Positions 1-6,933 of a DNA stretch of 64,000 nt are shown in pieces. The translations under genes were made by a program, and so were the position numbers. The DNA comes from Streptomyces sp. NRRL B-24484 (GTDB lineage: Bacteria; Actinomycetota; Actinomycetes; Streptomycetales; Streptomycetaceae). The DNA lies in the NCBI RefSeq assembly GCF_000717715.1, contig NZ_JOAI01000029.1, positions 1 through 64,000 on the forward strand, written 5' to 3'. Under the pieces are notes generated by a model. The model did not search any database. It saw nothing but the letters and a program-made list of their open reading frames with translations, and was not told where the DNA came from. Each line of letters opens with the position of its first letter. Position 1 is the stretch's first letter.

Positions 1-1
1 C

Positions 2-103
2 CCCGACACCCCCATCGTCACCCTCGACGCCCGACGCCGGGACAGCGCCAAGAGCGCACTCATCACCCTCGTCGAGCACGCCCTCCTGGCCCGCCTCCGC
101 TGA
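2..103 (+). CDS. C-terminal fragment of conservon-type GTP-binding protein (CvnD-like)
   Basis: The frame is open from the window edge to a TGA at 101-103 and gives 33 residues ending in SALITLVEHALLARLR. This matches the C-terminus I remember for the small Ras-like GTPase, the last gene of Streptomyces conservons (histidine kinase, roadblock protein, DUF742 protein, GTPase). The GTPase motifs lie outside the window, so the call rests only on this tail. A strong terminator hairpin follows within 30 bases, which fits the last gene of an operon. Confidence 0.55.
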   Translation, partial: PDTPIVTLDARRRDSAKSALITLVEHALLARLR

Positions 104-130
104 GGAACGGGTCCACGGGCAGGCCGGACA

Positions 131-171
131 CACCGGAGGGGGCGCGGAATCCGCGCCCCCTCCGGTGTTTT
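131..171 (+). terminator. Perfect 17-bp hairpin terminator
   Basis: 131-147 pairs exactly with 151-167 around a 3-nt loop and is followed by TTTT. It lies between the end of the GTPase gene and the stop of the convergent cimA at 215, and could serve both strands. Confidence 0.85.
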
Positions 172-214
172 CACGCCCCCCTGTGCTCCAAGAGCCCCGG
201 GTGGCACGGAAGCC

Positions 215-1828
215 TCATTCCGCCTCGTCCGGCACCAGGCCGGCCCGCAGCAGACCGTAGGTGTAGGCGTCCTCCAGGGCCCGCCAGGAGGCGGCGATGA
301 CGTTGTCCGCGACCCCGACCGTCGACCAGGACGACACCCCGTCCCCGGACTCCACGAGCACCCGGGTCTTGGAGCCGGTGCCGTGCTGGCCCTCCAGGAT
401 GCGGACCTTGTAGTCCACCAGCTCCAGCTGGGCCAGCTGCGGGTAGATCCGCTCCAGCGCCGTTCGGAGCGCCCTGTCCAGCGCGTCGACCGGGCCGTTG
501 CCCTCGCCGGTGGCGATCCGGCGCTCGCCCTTCGCCCAGAGCTTCACGGTGGCCTCGTTGCCCGGGGTGCCGTCCGCCCGCTGCTCGCTGATGGTCCGCC
601 AGGACTCCAGGGCGAAGAAGCGCTCGCGGCGGCCGCGCACCTCGTCGCGGAGCAGCAGCTCGAAGGAGGCGTCGGCGGCCTCGTAGGTGTAGCCCTGGTT
701 CTCCTGCGCCTTCACCTTGGCGACGACCCGGCCGACCAGGTCCCGGTCCTCGGAGAGGTCGTAGCCGAGCTCCTTGCCCTTGAGCTCGACGGAGGCCCGG
801 CCGGCCATGTCGGAGACCAGCATCCGCATGGTGTTGCCGACCAGCTCCGGGTCGATGTGCTGGTACAGGTCCGGGTCCACCTTGATCGCGGAGGCGTGCA
901 GGCCCGCCTTGTGCGCGAAGGCCGAGAAGCCGACGTAGGGCTGGTGGGTGGACGGTGCGAGGTTGACCACCTCGGCGACGGCGTGCGAGATCCGGGTCAT
1001 CTCGGCGAGCCGGCCCTCGGGCAGCACCCGGCGGCCGTACTTGATCTCCAGTGCGCCGACCACCGGGAAGAGGTTGGCGTTGCCGACCCGCTCGCCGTAG
1101 CCGTTGGCGGTGCACTGCACGTGGGTCGCGCCGGCGTCCACCGCGGCCAGGGTGTTGGCGACCGCGCAGCCGGTGTCGTCCTGCGCGTGGATGCCGAGCC
1201 GGGCCCCGGTCTTCGCGAGCACCTCGGCGACGATCTCGCGGACGCCCAGCGGCAGCATGCCGCCGTTGGTGTCGCAGAGCACCACCACGTCGGCGCCGGC
1301 CCGGTGGGCGGTGGAGACCACCGCGAGGGCGTACTCCGGGTTGGCCCTGTAGCCGTCGAAGAAGTGCTCGCAGTCGATGAACACCCGGCGCCCCTGGGAG
1401 CGCAGGTACTCGACGCTGTCGCGGACCATCTCCAGGTTCTCGTCCAGGGTGGTGCGCAGGGCCAGCTCGACGTGCCGGTCGTGCGACTTGGCGACCAGGG
1501 TGACCACCGGGGCACCGGAGTTGACGAGGGCGGCCAGCTGCGGGTCGTCCGCGGCCCGGCCGCCGGCCCGGCGGGTCGCCCCGAACGCGACCAACCGGGC
1601 GTGCTTGAGGTCGAGTTCGGTCGCCGCCCGGGCGAAGAACTCGGTGTCGCGGGGGTTGGCGCCGGGCCAGCCGCCCTCGATGAAGCCGACGCCGAACTCG
1701 TCCAGGTGCCGGGCGATGGTCAGCTTGTCCGCGACGGTGAGGTTGATGCCCTCGCGCTGGGCGCCGTCGCGCAGCGTGGTGTCGAAGACGTGGAAGCTGT
1801 CGTTGGGGTGGTCGCTGGCCTCGGTCAT
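215..1828 (-). CDS. cimA: (R)-citramalate synthase / alpha-isopropylmalate synthase family
   Basis: This 537-residue enzyme condenses acetyl-CoA with pyruvate to citramalate, the threonine-independent entry to isoleucine. The N-terminus has the DRE-TIM metallolyase signature FDTTLRDGAQREG, and further on come the metal-site stretch GLHAS(A) and the HAQDDTG segment. The last 130 or so residues form the LeuA-type allosteric dimer domain. The frame is open further upstream to 2023, but that extension reads through the attenuator hairpin, so I chose the ATG at 1828, preceded by GGAGAA. Actinobacterial annotations also call this family 2-isopropylmalate synthase; the N-terminus fits CimA better. 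It is preceded by a leader peptide and terminator, so attenuation control is likely. Confidence 0.88.
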   Translation of the reverse strand: MTEASDHPNDSFHVFDTTLRDGAQREGINLTVADKLTIARHLDEFGVGFIEGGWPGANPRDTEFFARAATELDLKHARLVAFGATRRAGGRAADDPQLAALVNSGAPVVTLVAKSHDRHVELALRTTLDENLEMVRDSVEYLRSQGRRVFIDCEHFFDGYRANPEYALAVVSTAHRAGADVVVLCDTNGGMLPLGVREIVAEVLAKTGARLGIHAQDDTGCAVANTLAAVDAGATHVQCTANGYGERVGNANLFPVVGALEIKYGRRVLPEGRLAEMTRISHAVAEVVNLAPSTHQPYVGFSAFAHKAGLHASAIKVDPDLYQHIDPELVGNTMRMLVSDMAGRASVELKGKELGYDLSEDRDLVGRVVAKVKAQENQGYTYEAADASFELLLRDEVRGRRERFFALESWRTISEQRADGTPGNEATVKLWAKGERRIATGEGNGPVDALDRALRTALERIYPQLAQLELVDYKVRILEGQHGTGSKTRVLVESGDGVSSWSTVGVADNVIAASWRALEDAYTYGLLRAGLVPDEAE

Positions 1829-1954
1829 GGCCCTGGGTTCTCCGTTCGGTGGAGTACTGCTGTTGCCGGTGGTGGATCCGGCTCCACTGTCCAGCATCCC
1901 GCGCGCTCCCCGGTGTCTCCCGGCTCCTTGTGGGGGCCGGGGCCGGTCGGGGGC

Positions 1955-1988
1955 AAAACAAAAGACCCCTCGCGGGTGCGAGAGGTCT
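1955..1988 (-). terminator. Attenuator terminator in the cimA leader
   Basis: On the minus strand AGACC-x-CTCGC pairs with GCGAG-x-GGTCT (1963-1988, one mismatch), then comes TTTTGTTTT (1955-1962). It sits about 125 bases before the cimA ATG and 50 bases after the stop of a short leader ORF. A second hairpin (2014-2020 with 2034-2040, CGCTCCG/CGGAGCG) lies between the two. A terminator inside the leader of a biosynthetic gene, with a short Leu/Ile ORF upstream, is the layout of a translation-coupled attenuator. Confidence 0.75.
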
Positions 1989-2041
1989 GCGCGCGGGTCT
2001 GGACGCTCGTGGTCGCTCCGCAACGGGGTGGTACGGAGCGG

Positions 2042-2113
2042 TCACTGCGGACCGGCGCGCCTGCTGCTAATAATCAGCGAGAGCGAGGACACGCTCGCAG
2101 TCTTGCACAGCAT
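2042..2113 (-). CDS. Putative cimA leader peptide (23 aa)
   Basis: A short ORF upstream of the cimA attenuator contains the run SLSLIISS. Its two isoleucines are both encoded by ATT, which is rare in a genome that overwhelmingly uses ATC. The stop lies just before the 2014-2040 hairpin. An in-frame ATG at 2140 would add nine residues; neither start has a strong ribosome binding site. Known attenuated ilv and leu operons use the same layout: ribosome stalling at Leu/Ile codons would change the downstream fold. The role is inferred from position and codon content. Confidence 0.6.
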   Translation of the reverse strand: MLCKTASVSSLSLIISSRRAGPQ

Positions 2114-2185
2114 CCGCCATCCGGCCCGGACCGTCCGCATACCGAGATGTGCCTGCTGGCAGCAGGTGGTGGACCGCAGGGGCGC

Positions 2186-2218
2186 GGGGTCCCCCGGCCT
2201 TCGGCCGGGAGGTGCCCC
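2186..2218. repeat. Dispersed palindromic element (copy 1), possible ilvE terminator
   Basis: CCCGGCC-ttc-GGCCGGG (2193-2209) is flanked by GGGGT and GGTGCCCC. A near-identical element in the opposite orientation is at 31357-31390. It follows ilvE by about 40 bases and may act as its transcription terminator. Confidence 0.65.
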
Positions 2219-2258
2219 ACGCACCCCTGGTGGCGTGTCCTCGCGGGACCGCCCGGCG

Positions 2259-3371
2259 TCAGACGATCTTGTGGAGCCAGTTGTGGGTGTCCGGGGCCTG
2301 GCCGCCCTGGATGGCGAGGAGGGCCTTGCGGAGCTCCATGGTGGTGGGGCCGGGCTCGCCCTTGCCGACCGTCCAGTCGCCGCGGGCGGACTTCACGGAG
2401 CCGACCGGCGTGATGACGGCGGCGGTGCCGCAGGCGAACACCTCGGTGAGGGTGCCGTCGGCGTTCCCCTGCTTCCACTCGTCGGTGGAGATCCGCCGCT
2501 CCTCGACGGCGTAGCCGAGGTCGGAGGCGAGCTGCAGCAGCGAGTCGCGGGTGATGCCGGGCAGCAGCGCGCCGGACAGCTCGGGGGTGACGATCCTGGC
2601 GTCCGCGCCCTCGCCGAAGACGAAGTAGAGGTTCATGCCGCCCATCTCCTCGATCCACCGGTGCTCGGCGGCGTCGAGCCAGACGACCTGGTCGCAGCCC
2701 TTCTCGGCGGCCTGGGCCTGGGCGATCAGCGAGGCGGCGTAGTTGCCGGCGCACTTGGCGGAGCCGGTGCCGCCGGGCGCGGCCCGGACGTACTCCTCGG
2801 AGAGCCAGACGGAGACCGGCTTGATGCCGCCGGGGAAGTAGGCGCCGGCCGGTGAGGCGATGATCATGAAGATGTAGGAGTTGGCCGGGCGGACGCCCAG
2901 GCCCACCTCGGTGGCGAACATGAACGGCCGCAGGTAGAGGCTCTGCTCGGCCTCGTTCGGCACCCAGGCCTGCTCCTGCTGGACGAGCAGCTCGACGGCC
3001 TCGACGAAGGTCTCGACCGGCAGCTCGGGCATGGCGAGCCGGCGGGCGGAGGCCTGGAAGCGGGCGGCGTTGGCCTCGGGGCGGAAGGTGGCGATGGAGC
3101 CGTCGGCCTGGCGGTAGGCCTTGAGGCCCTCGAAGATCGACTGGCCGTAGTGCAGCGTCATGTTGGCCGGGTCGATCTCCAGCGGCGCGTACGGGGTGAG
3201 CTGGGCGTCGTGCCAGCCCAGGCCCTCCGTCCACCGGATGGTGACCATGTGGTCGGTGAAGATCCGGCCGAACCCGGGGTTGGCCAGCCGGGCCTCGCGC
3301 TCCGCGTCGGACAGCGGGTGCGCGGAGGGCTTGAGCTCGAACGTGATGGGCGCCTGGGTGGGCGTACTCAT
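2259..3371 (-). CDS. ilvE: Branched-chain amino acid aminotransferase
   Basis: A 370-residue class IV PLP aminotransferase that transfers the amino group between glutamate and the 2-keto acids of leucine, isoleucine and valine, the last step of each pathway. The PLP lysine is K206 in [14 protein letters not shown]. Other family features are the [15 protein letters not shown] stretch at 73-87 and [12 protein letters not shown] near residue 315. Length is typical for the long actinobacterial form. It lies between leuB (178 bases upstream) and cimA, all on the minus strand, with its own start region and hairpins on both sides, so it may be transcribed separately. Confidence 0.96.
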   Translation of the reverse strand: MSTPTQAPITFELKPSAHPLSDAEREARLANPGFGRIFTDHMVTIRWTEGLGWHDAQLTPYAPLEIDPANMTLHYGQSIFEGLKAYRQADGSIATFRPEANAARFQASARRLAMPELPVETFVEAVELLVQQEQAWVPNEAEQSLYLRPFMFATEVGLGVRPANSYIFMIIASPAGAYFPGGIKPVSVWLSEEYVRAAPGGTGSAKCAGNYAASLIAQAQAAEKGCDQVVWLDAAEHRWIEEMGGMNLYFVFGEGADARIVTPELSGALLPGITRDSLLQLASDLGYAVEERRISTDEWKQGNADGTLTEVFACGTAAVITPVGSVKSARGDWTVGKGEPGPTTMELRKALLAIQGGQAPDTHNWLHKIV

Positions 3372-3507
3372 GACTGTCTGTCCTTCACCGTGGGGTTGGT
3401 CCGGGCCGCCTCCGCCGAAGGGGTAGAACGCACGACGGCACGGCCCACTGTCGATACTCGCATCCAGAGGGCCGTGCCGAACAGCCGGTCGGCTGTCGTG
3501 CTGTGCG

Positions 3508-3530
3508 GTTCCGGCCCTCCGGGCCGGAAC
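3508..3530 (-). terminator. Hairpin downstream of leuB
   Basis: GTTCCGGCCC (3508-3517) pairs perfectly with GGGCCGGAAC (3521-3530) around a 3-nt loop, 20 bases after the leuB stop. A smaller hairpin, ACAGCC-ggtc-GGCTGT, lies at 3481-3496. There is no clear T-run, as is common for actinobacterial terminators. Confidence 0.6.
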
Positions 3531-3549
3531 GTGTGCTGTTCCCGGCCCG

Positions 3550-4587
3550 TCAGCCGGATACTCGGGCGGCGAGCGCGTCGCCGACCTCGGAGGTGGAGCG
3601 GGGGCCGGTGCGCTCGGCGAGGTCGGCGGCGACGGCGGCCTCGACCTTCGCGGCCTCGGCGGTGTACCCGAGGTGCTCCAGCAGCATGGCGACGGACAGC
3701 ACGGTGGCGGTCGGGTCGGCCTTGCCCTGGCCGGCGATGTCGGGGGCGGAGCCGTGGACGGGCTCGAACATCGACGGGAACGCGCCGGTGGGGTTGATGT
3801 TGCCGGAGGCGGCCAGGCCGATGCCGCCGGTGACGGCCGCGGCGAGGTCGGTGAGGATGTCGCCGAACAGGTTGTCGGTGACGATCACGTCGAAGCGCTC
3901 GGGCTGGGTGACGAAGAAGATCGTCGCCGCGTCGACGTGCAGGTAGTCGGTGGTGACCTCGGGGAACTCCCGGCCGACCTCCTGGAAGATCCGCGTCCAC
4001 AGGTGGCCGGCGTGGACCAGCACGTTGTTCTTGTGGACGAGGGTGAGCTTCTTGCGGGGGCGGGCCTGCGCGCGGCGGTAGGCGTCGCGGACGACCCGCT
4101 CGATGCCGAAGGCGGTGTTGAGGCTGACCTCGGTGGCCACCTCCTGCTCGGTGCCGGCGCGCAGGGTGCCGCCGTTGCCGACGTACGGGCCCTCGGTGCC
4201 CTCGCGGACGACCACGAAGTCGATCTGCGGGTCGCCGGCCAGCGGGGACTTCACGCCGGGGAAGAGCGTGCCCGGGCGGAGGTTGATGTGGTGGTCGAAG
4301 GCGAAGCGGAGCTTGAGGAGCAGGCCGCGCTCCAGCACGCCGGACGGGACGCTGGGGTCGCCGATGGCGCCGAGCAGGATCGCGTCGCGGTCCTTGAGCT
4401 CCTCCAGCACGGCGTCCGGCAGGGTCTCGCCGGTGCGGTGGTAGAGACGGGCACCGAGGTCGTACTCGGTGGTCTCCAGCTTCACGTCGGCGGGCAGGGC
4501 GGCGCTCAGCACCTTGAGGCCCTCGGCCACCACTTCCTGGCCGATGCCGTCACCGGGGATCACTGCGAGACGAAGGCTGCGAGACAT
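3550..4587 (-). CDS. leuB: 3-isopropylmalate dehydrogenase
   Basis: A 345-residue beta-decarboxylating dehydrogenase that oxidises 3-isopropylmalate to 2-oxoisocaproate in leucine synthesis; it may also act on the citramalate branch started by cimA. Visible motifs are the N-terminal [12 protein letters not shown], the family signature [14 protein letters not shown], and [13 protein letters not shown] near the C-terminus. The ATG at 4587 gives the usual start [14 protein letters not shown]; an in-frame start 12 codons upstream exists but adds a non-conserved extension. leuA and leuCD are not in the window. It is divergent from the PIG-L gene at 4744. Confidence 0.96.
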   Translation of the reverse strand: MSRSLRLAVIPGDGIGQEVVAEGLKVLSAALPADVKLETTEYDLGARLYHRTGETLPDAVLEELKDRDAILLGAIGDPSVPSGVLERGLLLKLRFAFDHHINLRPGTLFPGVKSPLAGDPQIDFVVVREGTEGPYVGNGGTLRAGTEQEVATEVSLNTAFGIERVVRDAYRRAQARPRKKLTLVHKNNVLVHAGHLWTRIFQEVGREFPEVTTDYLHVDAATIFFVTQPERFDVIVTDNLFGDILTDLAAAVTGGIGLAASGNINPTGAFPSMFEPVHGSAPDIAGQGKADPTATVLSVAMLLEHLGYTAEAAKVEAAVAADLAERTGPRSTSEVGDALAARVSG

Positions 4588-4671
4588 GCTCGGGACCCTA
4601 CTCCGCGTCCCAGCCACTGACACCTCGTGTCCATTATCCGGACATTCGGGGACGGGGCGGCGACAAAGGGG

Positions 4672-4705
4672 GGTACGGAGCCGTACCGGACCCCTCCGTT
4701 AAAAT
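4672..4705 (+). promoter_or_regulatory. Candidate promoter with overlapping inverted repeat (PIG-L gene)
   Basis: GGTACGG-ag-CCGTACC (4672-4687) is a perfect 7-bp inverted repeat, followed 13 bases later by TAAAAT (4700-4705), a plausible -10 about 39 bases before the ATG at 4744. The repeat occupies the expected -35 zone, as an operator would. This is inferred from pattern only. Confidence 0.4.
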
Positions 4706-4743
4706 CCGACAGATCTACACGGGGAACGCACGGGGGAAGCACT

Positions 4744-6819
4744 ATGGGGGGTCCGATCAGCAGACGCCGCGCGCTCTGGCTGACCGGTGGGGCACTGGCA
4801 CTGCCCGCCGTCGGCTGCGGCGTCGGCCTGGCGGTGCGCGAGGACAGGCCGGTCGAACCGGAGCCGGTCGGATCGGCCCGGGTGACGGGTGTCGCGCATC
4901 ACAGCATCACACAGTCGTTCGTCCATGTCATCGCCCACCCGGACGACAACCTCTACTTCATGAACCCGGACCTCGACCACGCGCTGGCCTCCGGGGCCGC
5001 CTGCGTCACGGTCTGCCTCACCGACGGCGAGTCCGACGGCCGCAACGTGCTGCACTCCGAACTCGGCCGGGTCACCCGCGCCGACCGGCCCGCCTACACC
5101 CGGGCCCGGATCAACGGGCTGACGGCGGCCCTCGCGCTGCTCACGACCGGCGACGAGACCAGCCCCTGGGACGTCTCGCTGGTCAGCTACCTGGACGGCC
5201 GGCTGGTCGAGCAGCACACCCTGCGGGCCGCGCCGCAGGTGCAGCTGATCCTGCTCGCCCTGGTCGAGGCCCGCTCGGTCAGCCTGCCGCGCGCCGAGAG
5301 CCTGCGCGGCCTGTGGCTCGGCGAGACGGAGGCCCTCGACATCCTGCCGCCGGTCCGCAGCGGGCTGTCGCCCGGCGCCGGCTACAGCCGGGAGCAGCTG
5401 ATCGCCACGCTGCACGCCGTCTTCGACCACTACCGCCCGACCGTGGTCCGCACCCTGGACCCCAACCCGGACCACTCCCCCAAGCCGCCGAAGGACCCGC
5501 GCAGCGGCCACGTCTACCTGGACCACCAGGACCACACCTACTCCGCGTACTTCGCCCAGGCCGCGCTCGCCCGGCACTGGGCCGGCGACCGGGCCCGGAA
5601 CGCCACCGTCGAGCACTACCTCGGCTACGTGAACGCCGCGCTGCCGCACAACCTCGACCAGGCCGCGGTCGGCCGCAAGGTGCTGGCGCTGAACAGCTAC
5701 GGCTGGGCGGACAACCGGCGCTGCGGCGACCCGGCCGGCTGCGGCGACCGCAAGGTCGGGGCCGGCGCGCTGCGCAACGGCTGGGCGCAGTCCACCCGGT
5801 ACCGCGCGCCGGGCAGCGGAGCCTGGCTGGTGCCGCTGCGCGACGGGCGGATGGCCGCCTTCGGCCTGCTCAACGGCGCCGCGGTGCAGTGGACGCAGTC
5901 CCCGCGCGGCTGGGACGGCCCGCGGCGGCTCGCCGGTACCGGGCTGGAGGGACAGCTGCAGGCCTTCCGGCAGGAGGACGGGCTGATACGGCTGCTCGGC
6001 GTGCGGACCATGCTCCGGTACGCCGCCGACGAGCACCGCCGCGAGATCGTCACCGCCGTGCAGACCGGCCGGGACTCCTTCGGGCCGTGGGAGAGCCTCG
6101 GTGCGCCGGACGGCGAGGACCCGGTGCGCTCGATGGAGTTCGGCTACCCGGTCGGCCTCGCCCTGGCGGACGGCACCGTGCAGGTCGCCGCCCGCACCTG
6201 GGGCGGCACGGTCGCCGTCCGCACCCTGGAGGGCCCGTCGGCGGCGTGGACGGCGCTGACCCTGCCGCCGCAGGCCGGCGCCGGTGTCCAGGACGGCCTG
6301 GGCGCGGTGGTCGACGGCTACGGCAACACCCACGTCTTCGCGCCCGGTGCGCGCACCGTCGTGCACTGGGCCTCGGACGTGCCCGGCGGCCCGCTGCGGC
6401 CCGCCCCGCCGACCGGACTGCCGGTTCCGGGCGGCGCGGTCACCGCCGAGCTGGGCGAGGAGGGCGCGCTGCGGGTGCGCTTCCGGGAGCCGAGGAGCGC
6501 CCGGGTGCTCACCGCCGAGCTGGCCCCGGGCTCGGAGGCGTGGCGGGTGGTCGCCGAGTCGGCGCCGCCCGGCGGCTTCGGCCGGATCGCCACCGCCGTC
6601 GGGGCGCTGGCCGTCCGTGACGACCGCGGCCGGACGGCGCTGCGCGCCGACGGCCGGGACTGGCAGCACGACGGCCCGCTGCTCTCGCACACCCCCGCGC
6701 TGGCCGCCGACGAGGACGGCCGGGTGGTCGCCGCGGCGATCGGCTGCGACGGACACCTCTACACCGCGCGCCAGCCGGTGCCCGGCGCCCCGTTCGGCTC
6801 CTGGAGCCAGGCGGGCTGA
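4744..6819 (+). CDS. Exported PIG-L family deacetylase with C-terminal propeller-like domain
   Basis: A 691-residue secreted enzyme of the PIG-L/LmbE zinc deacetylase family, which removes N-acetyl groups from amino sugars. The N-terminus SRRRALWLTGGALALPAVGC has a twin-arginine-like motif and a possible lipobox (AVGC, Cys25), so it may be exported by Tat and lipid-anchored. The metal motif HPDD is at 65-68, followed by CLTDGESDGR; a later PNPDHS..H..H region fits the remaining ligands. Residues from about 360 on repeat WxxP/G-type strands like a beta-propeller or sialidase-like carbohydrate-binding domain. The ATG has GGGGGAAG upstream. It is followed on the same strand by three glycosylation genes, suggesting it trims a surface glycan. 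The substrate is unknown. Confidence 0.85.
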   Translation: MGGPISRRRALWLTGGALALPAVGCGVGLAVREDRPVEPEPVGSARVTGVAHHSITQSFVHVIAHPDDNLYFMNPDLDHALASGAACVTVCLTDGESDGRNVLHSELGRVTRADRPAYTRARINGLTAALALLTTGDETSPWDVSLVSYLDGRLVEQHTLRAAPQVQLILLALVEARSVSLPRAESLRGLWLGETEALDILPPVRSGLSPGAGYSREQLIATLHAVFDHYRPTVVRTLDPNPDHSPKPPKDPRSGHVYLDHQDHTYSAYFAQAALARHWAGDRARNATVEHYLGYVNAALPHNLDQAAVGRKVLALNSYGWADNRRCGDPAGCGDRKVGAGALRNGWAQSTRYRAPGSGAWLVPLRDGRMAAFGLLNGAAVQWTQSPRGWDGPRRLAGTGLEGQLQAFRQEDGLIRLLGVRTMLRYAADEHRREIVTAVQTGRDSFGPWESLGAPDGEDPVRSMEFGYPVGLALADGTVQVAARTWGGTVAVRTLEGPSAAWTALTLPPQAGAGVQDGLGAVVDGYGNTHVFAPGARTVVHWASDVPGGPLRPAPPTGLPVPGGAVTAELGEEGALRVRFREPRSARVLTAELAPGSEAWRVVAESAPPGGFGRIATAVGALAVRDDRGRTALRADGRDWQHDGPLLSHTPALAADEDGRVVAAAIGCDGHLYTARQPVPGAPFGSWSQAG

Positions 6820-6933
6820 GCCGTTGCATATGCTCGGTGGGCATCCCCCGCGCCCCGACCGGCCGCCGCGTGCCCGCCGGCCGGTCCCGTACGACCCCTT
6901 CGGCCCCACGGGGCCAGGCAGGAGCACCGCGCA

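Noticed and set aside
1829..2023. N-terminal extension of cimA to a TTG at 2023
   Set aside because: The extension reads through the attenuator hairpin and lacks any family similarity; the ATG at 1828 fits.
383..2413. Long plus-strand ORF opposite cimA
   Set aside because: It is antisense to a clear CimA frame and its product is a repetitive Gly/Val/Leu/Asp-rich shadow. Several other long antisense frames (e.g. 11135-14785, 14815-16569, 17698-20418, 24019-27582) have the same composition and were left out.
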